Part shown: piece by piece, positions 57,545 to 64,000 of the stretch | Layout of the letters: each line of letters starts with the position of its first letter | How positions within the stretch are numbered: position 1 is the stretch's first letter | DNA from: Nitrosococcus wardiae | GTDB lineage: Bacteria; Pseudomonadota; Gammaproteobacteria; Nitrosococcales; Nitrosococcaceae | Direction: 5' to 3' | NCBI RefSeq assembly: GCF_004421105.1 | Contig: NZ_CP038033.1 | Coordinates: forward strand, 391,659-455,658 | DNA: 64,000 nucleotides | Program-made: the position numbers and the translations under genes | Notes under the pieces: generated by a model | The model's database searches: none | The model's input: only the letters and a program-made list of their open reading frames with translations | What the model was told of the DNA's origin: nothing

Positions 57545-58146
57545 TCCGTTAGTGATTGAATACCGCAGGTTCTGTCACCCTTCACCCGGTTATCGAAGAT
57601 TCCCCGTTCCGTTGCCGGTTCGGTTTCACCCGTCCCCGTCAGCCTTATGGCTGCTGTCCTGGATATTACTCCAGGCGTTTGGCTACTAGGGTGACTCTGT
57701 CGCCATTCGGATTGAGCCAGGCTCATCCGGGCAGGCGATCCCGTGTTTACGCCATTTAGGAGATACGATGAGGTGAGATGCTCCGTTCGTTCCTTTAATC
57801 CTCCCGACGGGAGGCAGGCCGCGTTGGCTGGGCCGGGAAGGTCTGATCGCACCCTTCCCTTCAGCCGCGGTGCAACGCGCCAGACACTGCTACGTTGCCA
57901 CCGAGGATAAAGCCCTGAGAACTGGAGTTCAGGCAGTGTAGCTTTCACCATACTCATCTTGCACTGACCCTCTTAACTTACAGTGACTTCAGTTATTTGG
58001 GCCTTTTCCCGGCATGCTATGGTCCCGTTCCCCTTTCGGGGTTTCAGGGAGGGGTTGCCTCCCACCGGTAAGCCTGGTGTGCAGGGATTTTCCCAGCTAT
58101 CCTAATGCATTGGCATCGCTCCTTAAATTGCGCCACCACGGCGCAC

Positions 58147-59085
58147 GATCAACACTTCCCGGCCATACCATTGGGCCTTGTACTCCATTTGCCGGCGAAG
58201 CTCATACAGACCACAATCCGCAACGGCTTTACTCAGGCGACTATTTCTCAACATCCCTTTGATATTCAAATCCTCCAGGCAAATCACTGGGTTCTCGTTA
58301 ATCAACTTCGAGGATTGCTGGTGCAGAAAATCCCGGCGGCTATCCGCTATCCGGGCATGGATACGCGCCACGCGTTGCTGTTGTTTTCGGCGACGATTGG
58401 ACCCTTTCTTCTTTTTGCTCAATCGACGCTGCGCCATCCTCAATTGACGGGCAGAGTGATAGGTGTACTTAGGTGCGCCCGATTTATACCCCTCGGAAGT
58501 GATGACCACCTCCTTAATCCCCACATCCACGCCAACGGCGTTCTTGCGGGTAGGCAGCGCGGCAATCTCCACCTCGCAGGCCATGCTGGCGAAATAACGG
58601 CCAGCCGGGTCTTTACTGACCGTCACCATTTTGGGGATGCCGCCTATACGCCGGGACCATTTCAGCTTCAGCGCACCAAGTTTGGGCAGTTTCAACCGCT
58701 GGCTTTTGGCGTTGAAATTCTTTTCTACATGGCGTTGGTCCAACTGATAGCGCACCGACTGAGCTTGGTGGCGCGTCTTAAAGCGGGGATACTTGGTCCG
58801 ACCGGCAAAGAAATGCTTAAACGCCGTGTCCTGGTCCCTCAATTTCTGGATATGGCAACCGGCAGTCGCTTCGCTCAGCCACGAACACTCCGTCTTTTTA
58901 AGTTCCGTCAATTGGCGACTGAGGTTGAGGTTATTCAGCGACTCGCCATGCTCTTTATACGCCTTCGTTCGGGTCTCCAACGCCCAATTCCATACAAAGC
59001 GGGTATGACCAAATTCAATCGTCAATTGCCGCTTTTGCGTGGGCGTAGGATAAAACCTGAATTTATAGGCGCGTTGTGTTACCAT
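58147..59085 (-). CDS. tnpB: TnpB copy 2, exon 1
   Basis: 313 codons from the ATG at 59085 (MVTQRAYKFRFYPT) to isoleucine 313, with catalytic Asp187 and Glu271. If the intron is not spliced, translation runs on for seven residues (VRRGGAI) and stops, giving a protein without the zinc finger and without the third catalytic Asp. Only two base differences from copy 1 are seen over this stretch, both silent in tnpB or conservative. Confidence 0.88.
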
Positions 59086-59103
59086 AACTGCATAGTAACA
59101 CAA
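59074..59103. promoter_or_regulatory. 9-bp inverted repeat over the tnpB start, copy 2
   Basis: Same TTGTGTTAC / GTAACACAA pair with a 12-bp spacer as in copy 1, at 59074-59082 and 59095-59103, flanking the tnpB start codon at 59083-59085. Confidence 0.6.
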
Positions 59104-59119
59104 ACCACGCGAGGCGACA

Positions 59120-59272
59120 ATGGCGAAAGAAACCGTCAATATGAGAATCGACCCAGAACTAAGGGCCAAGTTAGTAGAAATGGCAAAGCAACAGAATCGG
59201 CCCCTATCCAATCTAATAGAGACGCTTCTTTGGGAAGCCGTGAAACGCGAATTCATGGCGAAACGCAAGTAA
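59120..59272 (+). CDS. Ribbon-helix-helix small protein in TnpB element, copy 2
   Basis: Identical 50-residue protein to the one at 28932-29084, divergent from tnpB copy 2. Presence of the intact gene in both copies with no base change suggests that it is maintained or that the copies are recent. Confidence 0.72.
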   Translation: MAKETVNMRIDPELRAKLVEMAKQQNRPLSNLIETLLWEAVKREFMAKRK

Positions 59273-59348
59273 TACAGCCCTCGCGCTCGATGCGCCGCTA
59301 CGCTTCGCACCCTCGCTGGGAGGTCGTCGCACTTCCTTGTGCTCCTTC

Positions 59349-59376
59349 AAAGAACCCCGCTGAGGCGGGGTTCTTT
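59349..59376. terminator. Bidirectional intrinsic terminator
   Basis: AAAGAACCCCGC (59349-59360), loop TGAG, GCGGGGTTCTTT (59365-59376): a perfect 12-bp stem with A-rich and T-rich edges on both sides, followed by GTTT. It lies just beyond the element border and probably ended the pentapeptide-repeat transcript before the insertion. It now also ends transcripts of the porin-like gene from the other side. Confidence 0.85.
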
Positions 59377-59408
59377 GTTTAAAGAGAGCAGCCTAAATTC
59401 CCTCACCA

Positions 59409-60710
59409 TTAAAATTGTAATTGCACGAAGGCCCAAAATTTAGAGATGTCTTTATCTAGGCTGCCCCCATTACGGAGGGTATTCTGAGCATTATTATCTG
59501 CCATGTAATCTGCATATTTCAGGCCCACCGTATAGTGTTTCCTAAAAGTATACGTTGCCAGCAAATCAATCTCACTGCCGTAGTCATAATCAAGATGATC
59601 TGACCAAAATTCATGATAGACCGCCATCAATTTGGCGCCAAAGACAGTAGCACTCACAGTAAAATAGAGATCCCGAATACCGTCACGTGGGGTCTTCACA
59701 AATTTATCCGCCCATCCTTGAAAAGCATGGCCAGTAGCCAGCTGCGTCTGAAAACCGTAAGTGCCATCCCCGCTTAACCGTTCGTAATCGACTTTGGCTG
59801 TCAGCATTTTATAACTGCCACCTAACTGCAAGTGGAGATAATCGGCATCATTGGTCTCTAGACCATCGGCAAAGTCACTCTGGTTAGCGTACTCAGCTTG
59901 ATACAGAACTCGAACATCCTCCATCACCGACGGCGTACCATAGATTCGAGCGCCAAAGGTTTTGGTGGAATCGAGTTCATCAAAATCTACTCCTGGTTTA
60001 TCTTCATTTTGGTTACCGATTAGATAACCATAAGCCTCCAGCTTAGTGTTAGCCAACCCCCTATATTGGGCATTAAAAAGATGGGTATTCATTTCAATGT
60101 CGCCTCGGAGAGGATTGTCTTCGCCGAAGATTCGGTTGCTGTTCCAGATGAAAGCGTAACTTAAAGTCGTCTCGGGCAGAGATTGATTCGCCACTGAAAA
60201 AGCATCAAAAGTCTGCCAATTCTGCCGCCATAAAACAGTGCCAATAAAACGGTGCAGAGGTGCCTTGCGGTAGGTAATGATCTGGCGGCCTGCCCTGAAG
60301 ACGGTTTTATCGAGCCCCTGATAACTGAGGTAGGCTTGGTTAATTTCGGTATCTTCAGGATCAATCACTGCGGGGAATTGGGTTTTACCGTTGACACCGT
60401 CCAAGAAGTCATCCCCCCCTAAATGCCTGACATCTTCAAGTTCAAGATAAGCACCAAAATCATAGAACAATCCCGTACGGTACCCCAAGGCCGTCCGCAG
60501 TGTATTGGCATTGGCGTCTTTATTTTTAGTTTCATCATCCACATGCTCGAAACGGTAACGGAGATAGAGAGTAGGCTTACCCCCAATAAGGGCTTGCCAT
60601 AGGCTATCTTCCCCATAGACTGGAGTAGGGCTAATGAAACTTGCCGTGGCGACAATAAACATCAAAGCTTGAATAAAAGAGTATGAATATAAATTTTTCA
60701 GTAGCTTCAT
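59409..60710 (-). CDS. Outer-membrane beta-barrel protein, alginate-export/porin type
   Basis: From the ATG at 60710 (MKLLKNLYSYSF) a signal peptide ends near PVYGED. The mature 400 residues are an alternating polar/hydrophobic beta barrel (LYLRYRFEHVDDETKN, FRAGRQIITYRKAPLHRF) ending in aromatic FWAFVQLQF, the usual outer-membrane assembly signal. RFEHVDD, GRQ and the RQNWQTFDAFSV segment fit the alginate-export (AlgE/OprD-like) family. The frame extends to 60758, but the shorter start gives a proper signal peptide. Substrate unknown; divergent from the dehydrogenase gene, 290 bp apart. Confidence 0.8.
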   Translation of the reverse strand: MKLLKNLYSYSFIQALMFIVATASFISPTPVYGEDSLWQALIGGKPTLYLRYRFEHVDDETKNKDANANTLRTALGYRTGLFYDFGAYLELEDVRHLGGDDFLDGVNGKTQFPAVIDPEDTEINQAYLSYQGLDKTVFRAGRQIITYRKAPLHRFIGTVLWRQNWQTFDAFSVANQSLPETTLSYAFIWNSNRIFGEDNPLRGDIEMNTHLFNAQYRGLANTKLEAYGYLIGNQNEDKPGVDFDELDSTKTFGARIYGTPSVMEDVRVLYQAEYANQSDFADGLETNDADYLHLQLGGSYKMLTAKVDYERLSGDGTYGFQTQLATGHAFQGWADKFVKTPRDGIRDLYFTVSATVFGAKLMAVYHEFWSDHLDYDYGSEIDLLATYTFRKHYTVGLKYADYMADNNAQNTLRNGGSLDKDISKFWAFVQLQF

Positions 60711-61000
60711 TTTTCTATTCGTTATTGAAAAGTTTTCCAGGAAATAGAAATAAAACAATGTTGAATTAATGGGTATATTTACTTATTTTGTCTAATCTGA
60801 AGCTGTGTTTGGCCTAACAAGAATAAACACTAGAGTCTGCCCCTCGCATCCCTTGGAATCAACATATCCCCAAGGGCCATGGTGCTAATCTAGAGACTAA
60901 GGGGGGTAGTTAATTGAATTAGCCTTCTGCAATTAGCGCCACAGTGACGAAGATTTTTAAATTTAAGGTGTATAGTTATCACCATCATCAGGAGTGATCT

Positions 61001-62995
61001 ATGCCTATCCGCTATTTGGTCTTGACCCTATTTTTTCTACTTAATGGCCCTGTGTGTGTTGCAGGCCTGGCGCCTGTCGCCCCAATTCCGGCAGATCCTG
61101 TGACCAAGCTCAAGGCGCCCCCAGGGTTCGAAGTGGAGGTTTATACCCGTGGCCTAGCGCCAGCTGGCGCTGAGTTCTATCGCGGTCCTCGTTTTATGGT
61201 CTTTGATGAGGAAGGCAACCTCTACGTTTCTCTGGGATTGACCCATAATAAAGTTGTCATGCTGCCCAAGAAGGGTGCCCAAGAGGAGAACACGCTTTGT
61301 CTTGTTGCCGATGGATTGAATGGACCTCAAGGCTTGGCTTTTTTAGAAGGAGACCTATTGGTCGCCAATCAAGATAGCATCATTCGTTTGCAGCAGGAGG
61401 ACAAGGCCTGCCCTGCAACCCGCATGGAAACGGTTGTCAGCGGGCTTCCAGGTGGGGGAAGGCATCCAATGAAGACCCTCAAAGTGGGACCAGATGGACT
61501 GCTTTATGTCACCGCCGGATCCTCATGCAATATCTGCGTGGAGAAAGACCCACGGCAGGGGAGTATCCTCCGCTTTTATCCTGATGGCCGTCCCGCGGGC
61601 GCTGACGATCTTCCCGAGGGCGTCTATGCTACCGGCCTACGAAATGCCGAAGGCTTTGCTTGGCACCCGGAAACGGGCGCCCTCTATGCCACCAACAATG
61701 GCGCGGATAATCGCACAGCTACCGCCGGCGGTCCCCCCCGTGATGATCTTCCTCCTGAAGAAATTAATTTAGTAAAGAAAGGCGCCCATTATGGGTGGCC
61801 ATACTGTTGGGGCAATCGGGTCCCCGATCCCAATTTTCCCGCTCCTGAATCTGATTTCTGCCAGGGTACTGAACCTCCGGTCCTGACGTTGCCCGCCCAT
61901 GCTGCCCCCCTAGGGATTACTTTTTACACTGGGGATCAATTTCCCACTGAATATCGGCATGATGCCTTTGTTGCTCTCCATGGCTCGTGGAACCGCAATC
62001 AAAGCTACGCCGGCTATAAAGTCATCCGGATTCACTTTGAAGATGGCAAACCCGTACGGGCGACAGACTTTATCACCGGCTGGTTAGAACCCACTCAGAG
62101 GGCCTGGGGTCGGCCGGTAGATGTCATTCAGGGGCCTGAAGGGGCTCTTTATATTTCCGATGACCGGGGCGGTATGATCTATCGAGTCCGCTACCGCGGC
62201 GAAAACCCCATCTATAGCACAATCACCCATTTGGTCAACCCCGAATCCGCCTTAACCGGCCCAGATGAGCGAGTCTATGTTTCCCAAATTGGTGAGTTTG
62301 ATGTGGATGGGGACGGTGTCATTATGGTCATTGGCAGCGATGGGGAACCCCAAGTTTTTGCGAAAGGTTTGAACGACCCTAAGGGGTTGGCGGTATGGGA
62401 CAATCAGATTTATGTCACTGATCGAACCCGTATTGTCCGGATTGGCCCAGATGGAGTAAGCAAGGAGTTTGTCACCGCTTCAGCTTTCCCCCGTCCACCC
62501 CGTTTTCTTAATGACCTAGAATTTGGGTCCGATGGCACTCTGTATGTTTCTGACAGCGGGGATCTCAAAGGCCAAGGCGGCGCCATTTTTAAGATTTCCC
62601 CAAGTGGCCAGGTAGATCTACTAGCGGACGGTGAATCAGCGGCCGAAATTAAAAGCCCCAATGGTCTCTTAATGGATGACAAAAATCATCTCTTAATGGT
62701 GGATTTTATGACCGGCGAACTTTACCGAATAGCGCTTAAGACGGGGACTATGGAACGCATCAACGGCGGTTTTGGTGGCGGCGATGGCCTGGTCCAAGAT
62801 ACCCAAGGACGACTCTATGTGAGTGATTATAAAAACGGCAAAGTATATATACTGGACTCGCCTACAGCCGCTCCCCGCTTACTTAGGGATCAATTCCAAG
62901 CTGCTGCGGATATTGGTCTAGCCCCGGATGGGAACCATCTATTAGTGCCCGATATGAAGGCTGGACGGCTGATATGGCTGCCATTACCCCAATGA
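61001..62995 (+). CDS. Secreted double beta-propeller, sorbosone/glucose dehydrogenase-like
   Basis: A 664-residue exported protein (signal peptide ending VCVAG). Residues 35-400 match the PQQ-dependent sorbosone/aldose dehydrogenase propeller (PPGFEVEVYTRGL, LPGGGRHPMKTLKVGPDGLLYV, YATGLRNAEGFAWHPETGALY, NLVKKGAHYGWPYCWGN). Residues 400-660 form a second, NHL/SMP-30-like propeller (ALTGPDERVYVSQIGEFDVDGDG). A CNIC pair (GSSCNICVEKD) could bind metal or form a disulfide. Whether PQQ is bound is not certain. The ATG follows GGAGTGATCT. Confidence 0.8.
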   Translation: MPIRYLVLTLFFLLNGPVCVAGLAPVAPIPADPVTKLKAPPGFEVEVYTRGLAPAGAEFYRGPRFMVFDEEGNLYVSLGLTHNKVVMLPKKGAQEENTLCLVADGLNGPQGLAFLEGDLLVANQDSIIRLQQEDKACPATRMETVVSGLPGGGRHPMKTLKVGPDGLLYVTAGSSCNICVEKDPRQGSILRFYPDGRPAGADDLPEGVYATGLRNAEGFAWHPETGALYATNNGADNRTATAGGPPRDDLPPEEINLVKKGAHYGWPYCWGNRVPDPNFPAPESDFCQGTEPPVLTLPAHAAPLGITFYTGDQFPTEYRHDAFVALHGSWNRNQSYAGYKVIRIHFEDGKPVRATDFITGWLEPTQRAWGRPVDVIQGPEGALYISDDRGGMIYRVRYRGENPIYSTITHLVNPESALTGPDERVYVSQIGEFDVDGDGVIMVIGSDGEPQVFAKGLNDPKGLAVWDNQIYVTDRTRIVRIGPDGVSKEFVTASAFPRPPRFLNDLEFGSDGTLYVSDSGDLKGQGGAIFKISPSGQVDLLADGESAAEIKSPNGLLMDDKNHLLMVDFMTGELYRIALKTGTMERINGGFGGGDGLVQDTQGRLYVSDYKNGKVYILDSPTAAPRLLRDQFQAAADIGLAPDGNHLLVPDMKAGRLIWLPLPQ

Positions 62996-63049
62996 TATCC
63001 CCGCTTAGTTTCCCTGGGGTCGCAAAATCCTGACACCACTGGATAGCAC

Positions 63050-63865
63050 GTGCTGACAACCTCTAATACGGAGGGGGGGGGTATTGCCAGCCTCCCTATC
63101 GGCATTGCCTCCGAGGACCCAGAGCAGGTAGATGCTGCCCGCCAATTAGCTCACCAACTGAGTCTTCCCCTGCTTAACCCTCCCCTTGACCGGTCCACCA
63201 TAGCGCTGGTCCTAAATGCCCAACGACTAGAAATACGCCACCCTGAGCTGGGATCCCCCCTCTTTATAGACTTTGTCAAAGGGGCCATGGGTTACCGTCG
63301 CCGCCGAGGCGAAGGACGTCAACAACCGCTGGCCCGAGCTATCGGCCTTAAGGGAGGGGCCTGCCCTGATGTACTAGATGCTACCGCCGGCCTAGGCCGG
63401 GATGCCTTTGTGCTCGCTTCATTAGGTTGCCAAGTGCTCTTAGTAGAACAATCACCCATTGTAAGAGCGTTGCTAGACGATGGTCTGGAGCGCGCACGCC
63501 AAGCACCTGAAACCGCTCCGGTAGCAACCCGAATGACATCAATTCAAGCGAACGCCATAGATTGGATGGCCAAACTCAGCGCCCAGGATCTTCCTGAGGT
63601 GGTCTACCTCGATCCCATGTACCCTGAACGTACTAAAAGCGCCTTGGTAAAAAAAGAAATGCGCCTGCTGCGCGCCCTGGTGGGCAAAAGTGAGAATGTC
63701 TTCTTACTCCTTGAAGGCGCACTGAAATGTGCGCGGCAGCGGGTCGTTGTCAAGCGTCCTCGCCTAGCCTCTCCCGTGGCAGGATTAAAACCAGACTTTG
63801 CTATTGAGAGCAAAAACACCCGGTTTGACGTCTACCTCACCCGTAAACGCTCAAAAACCCCTTGA
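63050..63865 (+). CDS. rsmJ: 16S rRNA (guanine-1516-N2)-methyltransferase
   Basis: SAM-dependent methyltransferase (YhiQ family). The SAM loop DATAGLGRDAFVLASLGCQVLLVE and the catalytic YLDPMYPERTKSALVKKEM motif are both typical. 271 residues from a GTG at 63050, longer at the N-terminus than E. coli RsmJ by some 20 residues, so the start may be later. It is the third 16S rRNA methyltransferase gene in the window. Confidence 0.92.
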   Translation: MLTTSNTEGGGIASLPIGIASEDPEQVDAARQLAHQLSLPLLNPPLDRSTIALVLNAQRLEIRHPELGSPLFIDFVKGAMGYRRRRGEGRQQPLARAIGLKGGACPDVLDATAGLGRDAFVLASLGCQVLLVEQSPIVRALLDDGLERARQAPETAPVATRMTSIQANAIDWMAKLSAQDLPEVVYLDPMYPERTKSALVKKEMRLLRALVGKSENVFLLLEGALKCARQRVVVKRPRLASPVAGLKPDFAIESKNTRFDVYLTRKRSKTP

Positions 63866-63978
63866 ATTTATAATCTAATCGCTTGATTTGCTAACTTTTA
63901 CAAATATAGATAAGAAGAAACTGTTGCTATAATAGTGGTTGAAAGAATCTTAAAGAAAGATATCGATGGAGTTTGCTT

Positions 63979-64000
63979 ATGACTAATCAAGAAGCGACTA
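63979..64000 (+). CDS. Start of a gene running off the window
   Basis: ATG at 63979 (MTNQEAT...) with GGAG eight bases upstream (within ATGGAGTTTGCTT). Only seven codons are visible, too little to identify. An AT-rich stretch (63885-63945) upstream could hold its promoter. Confidence 0.4.

Larger units (their letters stand above)
56055..58146 (-). mobile_element. Group II intron inserted in tnpB
   Basis: On the minus strand the intron starts GTGCGCC (58146) and ends CCTACCCTAT (56055), matching group II consensus ends (GUGYG...AY). Domain V is at 56106-56140 and a domain VI-like stem follows. The flanking exons join as GATC/GTGGACC, the same sequence as intact copy 1, with the reading frame kept. 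Intron and tnpB are on the same strand, as splicing requires. The internal protein gene is degenerate. The segment from 57545 to 58146 is the structured 5' RNA part. Confidence 0.9.
55744..59352 (-). mobile_element. TnpB (IS1341-type) element, copy 2, interrupted by a group II intron
   Basis: Same element as 27648-29164 with the same borders (CTTGGAG and CTTCAAAG), carrying tnpB, the inverted repeat and the ribbon-helix-helix gene, and split by the 2,092-bp intron at 56055-58146. Without the intron it is 1,517 bp, the same as copy 1. The right-end hairpin is present with one mismatch relative to copy 1. It sits in the 3' end of a pentapeptide-repeat gene, and the other border abuts a bidirectional terminator. 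Confidence 0.85.

Overview
The window looks like a chromosomal segment of a gammaproteobacterium, probably a Chromatiales relative. A Nitrosococcus-like ammonia oxidiser is my best guess. This rests on gene order (mraZ to lpxC dcw cluster followed by an M23 peptidase, secA and argJ; rsmI / lpoA-yraN-diaA-dolP) and on protein character, not on a database search.

Layout. 1-1830 (+): end of adenylate kinase, a PfkB sugar kinase and a small Rieske protein, tightly packed. 1845-26086 (-): argJ, secA, an M23 envelope peptidase, then (read from the far end) the complete division and cell-wall cluster mraZ-rsmH-ftsL-ftsI-murE-murF-mraY-murD-ftsW-murG-murC-murB-ddl-ftsQ-ftsA-ftsZ-lpxC. One small DUF721/DciA-like gene (6965-7408) is on the other strand. 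A three-repeat MraZ operator lies upstream of mraZ, and RNase P RNA (26312-26656) lies just beyond it. 26673-32200: a cation-efflux gene, a TnpB insertion element (copy 1), a small membrane gene cut by that element, rsmI and divergent lpoA. 32205-35681 (+): yraN, diaA-like, dolP-like, a GlcD-type oxidase and a DUF2007 zinc-ribbon protein. 35749-39283 (+): an Mla/MCE lipid-transport operon. 39468-54153: mixed housekeeping and accessory genes (HAD phosphatase, Rof-like, PilZ, CDP-alcohol transferase, ubiD, a TPR protein with 150-bp DNA repeats, xthA, prlC, PAS-SpoIIE phosphatase, a frameshifted fatty-acid hydroxylase, a TIGR02587/02588-like pair). 54476-59380: a Crp-family regulator, a pentapeptide-repeat gene cut by a second TnpB element, and that element itself interrupted by a group II intron. 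59409-64000: an outer-membrane barrel protein, a secreted double-propeller dehydrogenase, rsmJ and the start of one more gene.

The most unusual part is the pair of TnpB elements. Each carries tnpB plus a divergent 50-residue ribbon-helix-helix gene, with a 9-bp inverted repeat straddling the tnpB start codon. In copy 2 a 2,092-bp group II intron sits exactly between codons 313 and 314 of tnpB. Removing it gives a 385-residue frame, the same length as copy 1. The intron's own reverse transcriptase is wrecked (RT2-RT4 region missing, further frameshifts), but its domain V looks intact. Copy 1 and copy 2 are almost identical on the exon 1 side and clearly diverged on the exon 2 side, with the change falling at the intron.
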